Shown in pieces: positions 16,003 to 24,434 of a stretch of DNA of 64,000 nucleotides (positions are counted from its first letter, which is position 1; each line of letters opens with the position of its first letter). The notes under the pieces were generated by a model. The model had not been told where the DNA came from, made no database searches, and saw only the letters and a list, made by a program, of their open reading frames with translations. The stretch lies in NCBI GenBank assembly GCA_029256185.1, contig JAQSYI010000019.1, positions 1 through 64,000 on the forward strand. Direction: 5' to 3'. Origin of the DNA: Paenibacillaceae bacterium (lineage in GTDB: Bacteria; Bacillota; Bacilli; Paenibacillales; NBRC-103111). Made by a program: the position numbers and the translations under genes.

Positions 16003-16965
16003 TCAGCTTATGGCAGCCTGTACTTCCCCGTGACTTGGAAACGAGGAGATCGCCCCCTTGCGGGTGGTAGTAATGGCTGCGGCGGCATTCGCAAAAGTCA
16101 GAATATCGCGGGCCGTGTTTTCCGTCCAGTCCGCCAGGGACAGCCGCCTGTGCTGCAGTTGGAACAGCACCGCCCCGATAAAGGCATCGCCCGCTCCGGT
16201 GGTGTCCACGGCATGAACTTTGCTTCCGGCAACATGAACCTTGCCGGAGCGGGACACCCACGTAGCTCCGGCAGCGCCGCGGGTGTAGAGGATATGCTCC
16301 ACCCTGCCGGTGAACAGGGAAGCAAGCGCCGCCTCTTCATCCCCGATTTCCGTAATAAACTCCAATTCCTCGTCGCTGATCTTCAGGATGTGGGAGAAGG
16401 GAATGAACTCCCGGATCGCCTGGCGGCAATCCTCTTGATTCGGCCACAGGGGAAGGCGCACGTTAGGGTCGAAGCTGATGATGCCCCCTGCCTCACTTGC
16501 ATGGCGGATGGACAGTCGGTGCGCATGCTTGACGGGAGCCTCGATCAGGTCAACCGAGCAATAATGCAGGATATCCCCGGCCTTGAAGGGAATGCCGGCG
16601 ACATCCTGCTCCGACAGCAGCATGTCGGCACCCGGATTCCGGTAGAAGGAAAAGTCCCGGTTGCCGTCTTCCTTGAGACTGACGAATGCCAGGGTAGTCA
16701 AGGCGGCCCCGGTACGGAACACATAGCGGGTATCCACGCCCGCCCCCTCAAGAGTCTCCAGCAAAAAGTCCCCGAAGCTGTCCTCACCCAGCATCCCGAT
16801 AAACGAGCTGTTCCCTCCAAGTTTTGCCACGGCGCAAGCGACATTGGCCGGAGCTCCGCCTGCGGCCTTCCCGAAGCCTTCCACATCCTTCAGCGGCACC
16901 CCCTTGCGGACAGGGATAAAGTCGATCAACGCTTCTCCAATGGTGTATACAGTGGACAAATCCAT
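16003..16965 (-). CDS. PfkB-family sugar kinase, fructokinase-like
   Basis: About 320 residues. It phosphorylates a sugar, most likely fructose, with ATP. PfkB signature 1 is the GGAPANVACAVAKLGG stretch near residues 36-51; signature 2 is the stretch VDTTGAGDAFIGAVL with catalytic Asp near residue 252. ATG 16965 is only 1 nt from AAGGAG, so the in-frame TTG at 16959, 7 nt from that site, may be the true start. No sugar transporter is adjacent. It follows cheY by 41 bp on the same strand. Confidence 0.88.
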   Translation of the reverse strand: MDLSTVYTIGEALIDFIPVRKGVPLKDVEGFGKAAGGAPANVACAVAKLGGNSSFIGMLGEDSFGDFLLETLEGAGVDTRYVFRTGAALTTLAFVSLKEDGNRDFSFYRNPGADMLLSEQDVAGIPFKAGDILHYCSVDLIEAPVKHAHRLSIRHASEAGGIISFDPNVRLPLWPNQEDCRQAIREFIPFSHILKISDEELEFITEIGDEEAALASLFTGRVEHILYTRGAAGATWVSRSGKVHVAGSKVHAVDTTGAGDAFIGAVLFQLQHRRLSLADWTENTARDILTFANAAAAITTTRKGAISSFPSHGEVQAAIS

Positions 16966-17006
16966 TCTCCTTTCCAACACGTTGCGGCGTGAAAATATTC
17001 ATTTTT

Positions 17007-17366
17007 TCATGACAGCACTTTGTGGATCGCTTCGAGCAGCCGCTGCTGCTGCAGGGGCTTGACGACAAAGTCCTTGGCTCCTGCCTGAATCGCATCAAGC
17101 ACCATCAAATGCTGCCCCATCGCGGAGCACATAATTATTTTGGCTGAAGGGTCCAGTTTGCGGATATTGCGCAGAGCAGTCACGCCGTCCATTTCCGGCA
17201 TTGTTATATCCATCGTCATTACATCCGGTTTGGCGTTGAGATACAGCTTTACCGCTTCTGCGCCATTGGCGGCCTCCGCAACAATCTCATGGCCGTCACG
17301 GGTAACCATATCCCGGATCATGGCTCTCATAAAGGCTGCATCATCAACGATCATCACCCTTGCCAC
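17007..17366 (-). CDS. CheY-type single-domain response regulator
   Basis: 119 residues, a receiver domain only. The sequence closely resembles Bacillales CheY: VMIVDDAAFMRAMIRDM, phosphoacceptor D53 in TMDITMPEMDG, IIMCSAMGQ and the lysine of AGAKDFVVKPL. Phospho-CheY binds the flagellar switch in this group. GTG 17366 follows AAGGAG by 9-10 nt. It is away from any flagellar or che operon within this window, so it may be a second CheY-like protein with another partner. Confidence 0.85.
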   Translation of the reverse strand: MARVMIVDDAAFMRAMIRDMVTRDGHEIVAEAANGAEAVKLYLNAKPDVMTMDITMPEMDGVTALRNIRKLDPSAKIIMCSAMGQHLMVLDAIQAGAKDFVVKPLQQQRLLEAIHKVLS

Positions 17367-17552
17367 GGCGTTCAGCTCCTTAGATTTAATAATAATCCAT
17401 TATTTGTGTACCCTCAATATAACAGCATCCATCGCCCCGGTCTCTCAAATTCAATTAAAGACTGGTTAAAGCTTGAATCAGAATAGCCTGTTTACCCTTT
17501 TCCCATTCTTCTGGTATGATGATAAACAGTAGGAATGAAAGGTGCGGCTGGC

Positions 17553-19643
17553 ATGATCCAAAACATCACTCAATACAAGAGGCTGATATGGAGCTGGTGC
17601 GCAGGGGTGCTGCTGTGTTTGGCGCTTGCGCCTGGCGTTGTCCTGGCCTCGGAATCTCCTAAGCCTGTTGCCCGTCAGGGAGTTATGGATTTCAAGCAAT
17701 GGAACTTCGACAAGGGAGGTACGGTGGAACTGACGGGGGAATGGGAGTTTTATTGGGACAGGCTGCTTGTTCCGGCAGACATTCCTCCGCACGGGACCGG
17801 ATCGCCCCGTTATGTTCCCGTACCCCACAGATGGAATCAGGAGAAGGAAGCGGGCAGCGATCATGGTGTTGCCACCTACAGGCTTACCCTTAAGATTGGA
17901 GAAGGGCAGGCCGCCAGGCTGAAGGCGCTGTATATTCGGGGGGTCGCTTCTGCTTACAGGCTGTGGGTAAACGGGGAGTTGCTCACCGAAACCGGCAAGG
18001 TAGGCATCAACCGTTCTGAGATGATCCCGATGAATTATTCCAAACAAATTGTCTTTCCCGTTGCGGAGGGCGATAACGAGCTGGTTATTCAGGTATCCAA
18101 CTTTGTCCAGCGCAAGGGCGGCCTCTGGATGCCCATTGAATTCGGCAACGAGCAGGATGTTGGCAAGACGAAGGAACGGAGAGCCTTTGGCCAGATTTTT
18201 ATCGCTTCGGCGTTGGCCACTATGGGAAGCTATCACTTCGGCCTGTTTTTTCTCCGCAATAAGGATAAGCTAAGTCTTCTGACAGGTATATACTGCACCT
18301 TTATGTCGCTTCGTGTACTGGCTTTGGGGGATACCCTGCTGGTGAAGTATTTCCCCTGGATGCAATGGGAATGGGCAGTCAAGATCGAATATTTGAGCGT
18401 CTATCTGGGAGTCCCTTGCTTTGCTTTCTTCTCCCAATTGGTTTACCCCAAGGAATTCAAAGTATCGAGCACCATCCTTATTGCCGTCATCAGCAGCTTG
18501 TTTTCCTCTGTCGTAGTGATTTTTCCGGCGCGCATCTACACGTTTACGATGGAGTACTTCGAGGTATTTCTCATCGTGGTGGTTATTTATTGGCTGCACC
18601 TCCTGATCTTGGCGGCTACCCGCCAGCGGATCGGGGCCAAGCTGAACGTTATTGCTGTATGCGTGATGTTTTATACCATTGTGAATGATATTCTATATTA
18701 CAATCAGACCATTCAGTCCTTCGACATGTCCCCTTACGGGGTGCTCTTCTTCTTCTTCGTGCAGACTCTGGTGCTTGCAGGCAAGTATTCCAAGGAATAC
18801 GTGGATGTGGAGCATATTTCCGATGAATTGGCCCTGACCAACCAGCGGCTGGAGGAGAAAATACGTGCGCGGACGGAGGAACTGGAGATCACCAATGCTT
18901 ATCTGGTGTATGCCAACGAGCATCTCAACCAGCTGGAGAACTCCCGCCGTGAACTGATCGCCAACATTACTCATGAATTGGGGACGCCCATGACTTCCAT
19001 CCAGGGGTATATGAAGGCTCTGCTTGACGGAGTGATTCAGCCAGACCAGCAATACATTCAGATCATCTATGATAAAATACAGGTAGCAGAACGGCTGGTC
19101 CAGGATCTGTTCGACTTAACCAAGCTGGAAGAAGGGCAAACCACGTTCCAGATGGTGGACGTGATTGTGGATGAGCTGTTTGATGAGCATTTCTCCAACT
19201 ACCGGTATGACATCGAAACCCATGGAATCCGGTTTGAGCTGAGCAAGCCGGAGCCACGGGGGGATAAGCTGGCGATTGTAAGGATTGATCCCATCCGGAT
19301 TCGTCAGGTTGTCACCAATCTGGTCAACAATGCGCTCAATTATACGGAAGAAGGCGGCTGTATCGCAGTCAGAGGCTGGTATGGCCAAGAACGCCTGGTC
19401 ATCGCGGTTTCCGATACGGGCAAAGGAATCTCCCCGGAGCTCGTTCCCTATATATTTGACCGTTTCGTCAAAGGATCCGGAACCCGCCGCTATACGAAGG
19501 ACGGCTCCGGCCTGGGACTGGCCATTGCCAAGGAAATAGTCATGCATCATGGAGGTATTATCACGGTTCTAAGCGAGCAGGGCAAGGGTACCACATTTCA
19601 ATTCGACATTCCGGTAGAATTCATTTCGATGGTGGTGGATTAG
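17553..19643 (+). CDS. 7TMR-DISM sensor histidine kinase
   Basis: 696 residues. A signal/anchor helix is followed by an extracellular DISMED2-type jelly-roll domain (about 35-200, sugar-binding-like), seven membrane helices (about 205-415), a coiled coil (about 420-465), HisKA with H474 in NITHELGTPMTS, and HATPase with NLVNNALNY, DTGKGIS and GSGLGLAI. Gly replaces the usual Arg after HEL. ATG 17553 has AAAGGTG upstream; ATG 17535 is six codons earlier. It is paired with the response regulator 2 bp downstream. The signal is unknown; ligands of DISM domains are often carbohydrates. Confidence 0.9.
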   Translation: MIQNITQYKRLIWSWCAGVLLCLALAPGVVLASESPKPVARQGVMDFKQWNFDKGGTVELTGEWEFYWDRLLVPADIPPHGTGSPRYVPVPHRWNQEKEAGSDHGVATYRLTLKIGEGQAARLKALYIRGVASAYRLWVNGELLTETGKVGINRSEMIPMNYSKQIVFPVAEGDNELVIQVSNFVQRKGGLWMPIEFGNEQDVGKTKERRAFGQIFIASALATMGSYHFGLFFLRNKDKLSLLTGIYCTFMSLRVLALGDTLLVKYFPWMQWEWAVKIEYLSVYLGVPCFAFFSQLVYPKEFKVSSTILIAVISSLFSSVVVIFPARIYTFTMEYFEVFLIVVVIYWLHLLILAATRQRIGAKLNVIAVCVMFYTIVNDILYYNQTIQSFDMSPYGVLFFFFVQTLVLAGKYSKEYVDVEHISDELALTNQRLEEKIRARTEELEITNAYLVYANEHLNQLENSRRELIANITHELGTPMTSIQGYMKALLDGVIQPDQQYIQIIYDKIQVAERLVQDLFDLTKLEEGQTTFQMVDVIVDELFDEHFSNYRYDIETHGIRFELSKPEPRGDKLAIVRIDPIRIRQVVTNLVNNALNYTEEGGCIAVRGWYGQERLVIAVSDTGKGISPELVPYIFDRFVKGSGTRRYTKDGSGLGLAIAKEIVMHHGGIITVLSEQGKGTTFQFDIPVEFISMVVD

Positions 19644-19645
19644 CA

Positions 19646-20362
19646 ATGAGTACAGAGAAGCTGTTGGTTGCAGAAGATGATCAGGAAATCAGAGATTTAA
19701 TCGTTCTCTATCTGAAGAAGCAAGGGTATCAGGTAATTGTGGCCGGAGACGGTCTGGAGGCGCTGCGTCAGTTCGAGAAGGAGCTGCCCGATCTGGTCTT
19801 GCTTGATATCAATCTGCCGATGATCGACGGTTTTGGTGTCTGCCGCGAGATCCGGCGGGTGTCCAACGTTCCCGTCATCTTTATCAGCTGCAGGAAAGAT
19901 TCGGAGGACGTAGTAAACGGCCTTGAGATCGGCGGGGACGATTATATTACCAAGCCCTTTGATCCGGTCATTGTGCTGGCCAGAGTTCAAGCCAATCTAA
20001 GACGGGCCCCTATCTTCAACCGGTCCTTCACCCAGCCGCAACGGGCGGAATCACCGGATCTGCTCAACTATGGCGGTTTGACTATTGATATTAAGAAATA
20101 TGATGTGCATTTGGATGGCGTCTCCGTTCCGTTGTCGGCCAAGGAGATCCAACTGCTGTTTTTTCTGGCGCAGCATCCCAATCAGGTCTTTACTACCGAC
20201 CAGCTCTATCACCGGGTCTGGGGGGCGGAGAGCAACTCGGATACCCGGACGGTGCTGGTTCATATCAGCAGCTTGCGCAAGAAGATCGAGCCGTCGCCGG
20301 TTTCGCCCAAATTCATTCATAATATAAGAGGCATCGGCTACAAATTCAGCCCGGTGCTGTAG
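19646..20362 (+). CDS. OmpR/PhoB-family response regulator
   Basis: 238 residues. Receiver domain (1-120) with acidic pocket E10/D11/D12, phosphoacceptor D54 (LLDINLPMIDG) and the conserved lysine in YITKPFDP; a linker; then a winged-helix DNA-binding domain (about 135-235) with DTRTVLVHISSLRKKIEP as recognition helix. It starts 2 bp after its kinase, so the two are co-transcribed and form one two-component system. A terminator follows at once. Confidence 0.94.
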   Translation: MSTEKLLVAEDDQEIRDLIVLYLKKQGYQVIVAGDGLEALRQFEKELPDLVLLDINLPMIDGFGVCREIRRVSNVPVIFISCRKDSEDVVNGLEIGGDDYITKPFDPVIVLARVQANLRRAPIFNRSFTQPQRAESPDLLNYGGLTIDIKKYDVHLDGVSVPLSAKEIQLLFFLAQHPNQVFTTDQLYHRVWGAESNSDTRTVLVHISSLRKKIEPSPVSPKFIHNIRGIGYKFSPVL

Positions 20363-20387
20363 GGATTCCTCTGATTCCCGCAGTCGC

Positions 20388-20413
20388 GGCCGTGTTCATT
20401 CACGGCCTTTTCT
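20388..20413 (+). terminator. terminator of the kinase-regulator operon
   Basis: GGCCGTG, a 6-nt loop and CACGGCC, followed by TTTTCTGTT. Confidence 0.75.
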
Positions 20414-20518
20414 GTTATGATAGCCTTATTATGCCGGCACTCAGGCAGAGAACTCAAAACTAAGCTTATGCTTACGACGCCGGTTTTCGGATATGCTACA
20501 ACTTTTAGGAGGAACCCC

Positions 20519-21079
20519 ATGAGAAGACATGTGCATAGCGGAGAGGTTCGGCAGGCAGTATATCTGCTCCTGGAGCAACGCGGGGTAACGCTTGAGGAGA
20601 TCGCGGAGATCGTATTTCAGATGCAGGAGCCCTATCATCCCGGACTGCATATGGACACCTGTGTCCACGCGGTCAGAGCGGTCCTGGAGAAGCGTGAGGT
20701 TCAGCATGCGGTTCTGGTTGGCATTGAACTGGATGTTCTGGCCGAGAAGGGACTTCTCTCGGAGCCTCTGCAGTCACTGATCGAATCCGATGAAGGACTC
20801 TTCGGCATTGATGAGACCATTGCCCTTGGAGCGGCCAATACGTATGGCTCCATCTCAGCCACTACCTTTGGCCACTTGGACAAGCACAAGGTCGGTGTGA
20901 TCAAGCGTCTTGATACCAAAATCGGCAGTGCTGTGCACACCTTTCTCGACGACCTGGTAGGTGCGATTGCCGCTTGCGCCTCCAGCCGGATTGCCCATCA
21001 GCACCGGGACCAGCAGGAAAAGGAATATGAGAATGCCCAGGCGGTCTACGAGCTGAAGCCCAAGGAAAATGCGGGATGA
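20519..21079 (+). CDS. phosphatidylglycerophosphatase A-like protein (YutG type)
   Basis: 186 residues. It resembles B. subtilis YutG, a PgpA-family protein. Visible are the N-terminal VRQAVYLLLEQRGVTLEEIA, REVQHAVLVGIELDVLAEKG and the C-terminal metal-site segment HTFLDDLVGAIAACASSR. PgpA removes phosphate from phosphatidylglycerophosphate in lipid synthesis. Like YutG it lacks obvious membrane helices, so substrate identity is not certain. ATG 20519 has AGGAGGA 6 nt upstream; the longer frame overlaps the previous terminator region. Confidence 0.82.
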   Translation: MRRHVHSGEVRQAVYLLLEQRGVTLEEIAEIVFQMQEPYHPGLHMDTCVHAVRAVLEKREVQHAVLVGIELDVLAEKGLLSEPLQSLIESDEGLFGIDETIALGAANTYGSISATTFGHLDKHKVGVIKRLDTKIGSAVHTFLDDLVGAIAACASSRIAHQHRDQQEKEYENAQAVYELKPKENAG

Positions 21080-21120
21080 GCCTGAAGCGGATTGCCATTT
21101 ATTAGATTTCTTTATAAAAA

Positions 21121-21160
21121 GCTCCGTATTTCGGCTTGAAAGCCGAAATCGGACTTTACA
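21121..21160 (+). terminator. terminator-like hairpin after the PgpA gene
   Basis: TCCGTATTTCGGCT, a 4-nt loop and AGCCGAAATCGGA form a near-perfect stem, but only a short CTTT follows. Confidence 0.4.
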
Positions 21161-21307
21161 GACGGTTTTTCTCAAGTGATCCAACCATTCTCATCCGTTC
21201 GCAGGGTTTTAGAATGTGTCATACGAGCATGGAGGGTTTGACGATGCCAATGCAAAACGTTTATATTTTATAATAAGCATTTATTTCGTTATTTTAAAAG
21301 GAGGTGT

Positions 21308-21337
21308 TCCTAACGCTCCGATACCGGAGAGTTAGGA
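21308..21337 (+). promoter_or_regulatory. hairpin hiding the CNNM gene ribosome site
   Basis: TCCTAACGCTCCG (21308-21320) pairs with CGGAGAGTTAGGA (21325-21337), one mismatch, loop ATAC. The AGGAG of the downstream TTG start at 21344 lies in the right arm, so folding would block initiation. A second AAGGAGGT lies just upstream of the stem. No known riboswitch core is recognised. Confidence 0.7.
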
Positions 21338-21343
21338 GTCAAA

Positions 21344-22678
21344 TTGGGCATAGACCCTTTACCGGTGTGGTTGAATCTGATTTTAGTTTTGGTGTTTGTT
21401 TTGTTGAATGGTCTGTTCGTTGCCGCGGAGTTTGCTTATGTCAAGGTGAGAAGCAGCAGAATTGACGCCTTGGTTTTGGAAGGAAACATGAGGGCCAAGT
21501 TCGCCCAGAAGATTCTCCGTAATCTGAACGGTTACTTGTCCGCATGCCAGTTGGGCATCACGCTGACCTCCCTGATTCTCGGCTGGTTGGGTGAACCCAC
21601 CGTTTCCAGGCTGCTTGAACCTGTCTTTCACCAAATCGGCCTGCCCGATGCGGCCTCCCACACGATCTCGTTCATCATCGCATTTGCTATTATTACTTCG
21701 TTTCATATCACATTGGGGGAGCAATTTCCGAAGCTGTACGCCATACAGCAGTCCGAAGCGGTAACGCTGTGGACCTCGATTCCGGTCATTGTCTTCAACA
21801 AGCTTATGTATCCCTTCATCTGGACCCTCAATGGCGCTTCCAACTGGATGCTGCGCAAGTCTGGCATTGAATCGAGCCATGGGCATGAATTGGCCCATTC
21901 CGAAGAAGAAATCCGCATGCTGGTGCAGGAAAGCCACAAGAGCGGCCTGATTGACAAGGCCGAGATGACCTTAATGGACAACATCTTCGAATTCAGCGAA
22001 ACCACAGCCAGAGAGATCATGATCCCGCGGACAGAGATGGTCTGCTTATACGCCAATCTGTCTATTGAGGATAATATAGAAATCGCCATCCAGGAAATGC
22101 GCACCCGTTACCCGGTATGTGATCCGGACAAGGATAATATCATCGGATACATTCACATCAAGGATTTGTTCAATCCCCGGGACCGCATCCGCGATATCCG
22201 CAGTGTTCTCAGACCGCTGGCAACGGTGCCTGAGAGCATCTCCATCAGCACCCTGCTCACCAGCCTGCAGCGCAAGAAGCACCAGATGGCTCTGTTGATT
22301 GACGAGTATGGCGGCACAGCCGGACTGGTTACCGTCGAGGACATTCTCGAAGAGATCGTCGGTGAAATTCAGGATGAATTTGACGAAGAGCGGCTCGCCA
22401 TAGAGACCCGGGATGACCAGAGCTTCTCGGTAGACGGGTTGCTGTTGATCTCGGAGTTTAATGATTACTTCAAAACGGAGATCAGCACTGAGGAATATGA
22501 TACGATCGGCGGATGGGTCTACTCCCAAGTGGAGATTCCTCCCCGCAACCATGATATTATCGTGTACGAGGACCTGGAATTCGAAATTGAGGAAACCGAC
22601 AATTTGCGGATTGCCAGATTGCTGGTCCGCAAGGTCAAGGCTTCCACCGGTTCCGAGGTGGATGAAATAAGCGCATAA
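21344..22678 (+). CDS. CNNM/CBS/CorC-domain membrane protein (HlyC-type)
   Basis: 444 residues, family of putative Mg2+/Co2+ efflux proteins. The CNNM (DUF21) membrane domain covers about residues 1-200 with four hydrophobic segments and the LNGLFVAAEFAYVKVRSSRI signature. Two CBS domains (about 215-340, with EIMIPRTEM and DEYGGTAGLVTVEDILEEI) and a C-terminal CorC/HlyC domain follow. TTG 21344 follows TTAGGAG by 5-6 nt. Older hemolysin labels are not meaningful. Translation may be controlled by the 21308 hairpin. Confidence 0.9.
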   Translation: MGIDPLPVWLNLILVLVFVLLNGLFVAAEFAYVKVRSSRIDALVLEGNMRAKFAQKILRNLNGYLSACQLGITLTSLILGWLGEPTVSRLLEPVFHQIGLPDAASHTISFIIAFAIITSFHITLGEQFPKLYAIQQSEAVTLWTSIPVIVFNKLMYPFIWTLNGASNWMLRKSGIESSHGHELAHSEEEIRMLVQESHKSGLIDKAEMTLMDNIFEFSETTAREIMIPRTEMVCLYANLSIEDNIEIAIQEMRTRYPVCDPDKDNIIGYIHIKDLFNPRDRIRDIRSVLRPLATVPESISISTLLTSLQRKKHQMALLIDEYGGTAGLVTVEDILEEIVGEIQDEFDEERLAIETRDDQSFSVDGLLLISEFNDYFKTEISTEEYDTIGGWVYSQVEIPPRNHDIIVYEDLEFEIEETDNLRIARLLVRKVKASTGSEVDEISA

Positions 22679-22706
22679 TCCGGACTTCCTAGAGTCCGTC
22701 AAGAAT

Positions 22707-22751
22707 ACGCGGCGTTTGTTGCCCCTTCGGGACGACAGCAGCGTGTTTTTT
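22707..22751 (+). terminator. possible terminator after the CNNM gene
   Basis: An imperfect long stem from ACGC (22707) to GCGT (22744) with a CCCCTTCGGG tip, then six T residues. Confidence 0.45.
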
Positions 22752-22780
22752 GTTTCTGCCCCCTCCGGCAGCGTGCGCCC

Positions 22781-22809
22781 TTGCAAAAAAGAGCCGATGA
22801 TGGTACACT
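22781..22809 (+). promoter_or_regulatory. sigma-A promoter of the rib operon
   Basis: TTGCAA (22781-22786), a 17-bp spacer and TACACT (22804-22809), about 40 bp before the FMN riboswitch. Confidence 0.7.
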
Positions 22810-22847
22810 TTTCCCCATTGGCAGCAAATAATTTCATATCCATAATT

Positions 22848-23029
22848 ACTTTCGGGGCAGGGTGAGATTCCCTACCGGCGGTGATCCGAGAAGAGGCGCT
22901 TTTTTCGCTTCGTAAGGTTTAGTCCGTGACCCGTGTAGGCAACTGGGCTTGCGTTTGCAAGAACCATCGCCTGACGGTGGATTTGGTGAGATTCCAAAAC
23001 CGACAGTTACAGTCTGGATGAGAGAAGGT
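22848..23029 (+). ncRNA. FMN riboswitch (RFN element)
   Basis: The conserved RFN blocks are all present in order: GGGGCAGGGTGAGATTCCCT, ACCGGCGGTGATCC, AGTCCGTGACCCG, GGTGAGATTCCAAAACCGAC and AGTCTGGATGAGAGAAGG. It binds FMN and turns off riboflavin genes. A terminator hairpin follows at 23142. CCTGCCCC near 23094 can pair with the 5' GGGGCAGG and may serve in the alternative fold. Confidence 0.97.
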
Positions 23030-23141
23030 GATGGATGGAAGCGGCAGCGGGATGCGGCCGGACAAGTTCTTTTTTTCACGTAATGTTAAGAACCTGCCCC
23101 AAGCCCATTCAAGCAGCGGACATTCATACAACAATTCCTTG

Positions 23142-23176
23142 CCTCGTATCCGATATTTCGGAGCCGGGGTTTTTTG
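23142..23176 (+). terminator. riboswitch-linked terminator in the rib leader
   Basis: CCTCG-TAT-CCGA-TATT-TCGG-AGC-CGGGG followed by six T residues, 112 nt after the aptamer. It is likely the expression platform that stops transcription when FMN is bound. Confidence 0.65.
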
Positions 23177-23199
23177 CGAAAATGCAAATGCAAATACCG

Positions 23200-23281
23200 C
23201 ATTTTCAATCGGGGGCTCCTCCAAAAGTAATCGGTATGGGCTTCAGAGAGGGGCTTCGCTTTTGGGGGATAGCTTTATGCC
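23200..23281. repeat. dispersed hairpin repeat, copy 2, in rib leader
   Basis: GCATTTTCAATCGGGGGCTC and the following CTCCAAAAGTA-TCGG match copy 1 at 18-50. The arms CCTCCAAAAG (23218-23227) and CTTTTGGGGG (23259-23268) pair with one G-T wobble. It lies between the leader terminator and the ribD start, so it is transcribed only in read-through mRNA. Confidence 0.7.
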
Positions 23282-23300
23282 AGGATAGGGGAGAGGCCTG

Positions 23301-24434
23301 TTGCGCGATAACGGACAAATCAATGATGAGTTTTATATGAAGCTGGCGCTTGAGATGGCAGCCGGAGCGGTTGGACAAACCGGAATCAACCCTGCAGTGG
23401 GCTGCGTCATTGTCAGGCAGGGCCGGATTATCGGATTGGGCGCCCATCTGAAGCGGGGTGATGCGCATGCTGAGATTCATGCCCTGCGGATGGCCGGGAC
23501 CGAAGCGGACGGCGCCACCGCATATGTGACCCTTGAGCCTTGCAGCCACTTCGGGCGGACGCCTCCTTGCGCGGACCGGCTGATAGAAGCCAAGGTAAGC
23601 CGCGTGGTTGTCGCTTGTACCGATCCCAATCCCCTTGTTGCCGGCGCCGGAATCAAACGGCTGCGGGAAGCAGGCATTCAGGTGGATACGGGCTGCCTGG
23701 AGCAAGAGGCGCGGGAGATCAATGAAAGCTTCCATTATTTTATCGGCAGCCGCTTGCCGTTCGTAACCTTGAAGACGGCCAGCACGTTGGACGGGAAAAT
23801 TGCCAGCCGCACAGGTGACAGCAAATGGGTGACCGGAGAGGAGTCGAGAGCCTTTGTTCACACGCTCAGGCATCGTCAACAGGCGATTATGGTCGGAGTA
23901 GACACGGTTCTCGCCGACGATCCTTCCCTGACTACGCGGCTAAGTGTACCTGGCCTTGATCCGATTCCGGTCATAGCGGATTCTTCCTTGCGCATTCCCG
24001 AGGATGCCAGGGTATTGTCCGGATCAGGGGCGGTCATTCTGACCACCTATTCGGCGCCGAAGGATAAGATCAACCGGCTGGAAGCGTCGGGACATGCCGT
24101 ATTGCTGACCGGATTTGGCCCCAGAGTGGATTTGGCGGAAGGAATGAGGATGCTCGGGGAGCGGGATATAGCTTCGGTCTTGCTGGAGGGCGGGGGCAAG
24201 CTCAACGGTTCCATGCTCGTGGAGCGGCTGGTTAACAAGATTGTGCTGTTCCTTGCCCCCAAGATAATCGGAGGCGCTCATGCCCCCGGAAGCTTTGTCT
24301 TTGGCGGCTTCAGCCGCATGAAGGACGCCATACAGCTGGACCGGGTGCGGGTGGATACGTTCGGCAAGGATCTGTGCTTGACCGGATATCCCCTTTATGG
24401 AGAGGATGAGACCGTATGTTTACCGGAATTATAG
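23301..24434 (+). CDS. ribD: riboflavin-specific deaminase/reductase RibD
   Basis: 377 residues, bifunctional. The N-terminal deaminase (1-145) has the zinc motif HAEIHAL and the segment PCSHFGRTPPC; the C-terminal reductase (about 150-365) carries LKTASTLDGKIA and LLEGGGKLNGSML. Together they perform the second and third steps from the GTP-derived pyrimidine. TTG 23301 follows AGGGGAGAGG by 5 nt. First gene of ribD-ribE-ribBA-ribH, overlapping ribE by 19 bp. Confidence 0.96.
   Translation: MRDNGQINDEFYMKLALEMAAGAVGQTGINPAVGCVIVRQGRIIGLGAHLKRGDAHAEIHALRMAGTEADGATAYVTLEPCSHFGRTPPCADRLIEAKVSRVVVACTDPNPLVAGAGIKRLREAGIQVDTGCLEQEAREINESFHYFIGSRLPFVTLKTASTLDGKIASRTGDSKWVTGEESRAFVHTLRHRQQAIMVGVDTVLADDPSLTTRLSVPGLDPIPVIADSSLRIPEDARVLSGSGAVILTTYSAPKDKINRLEASGHAVLLTGFGPRVDLAEGMRMLGERDIASVLLEGGGKLNGSMLVERLVNKIVLFLAPKIIGGAHAPGSFVFGGFSRMKDAIQLDRVRVDTFGKDLCLTGYPLYGEDETVCLPEL

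Noticed and set aside
23028..23288. ORFs in the rib leader overlapping the hairpin repeat
   Set aside because: They overlap the riboswitch terminator and the dispersed repeat and lack ribosome sites; the similar peptide near position 7 comes from repeat copy 1.
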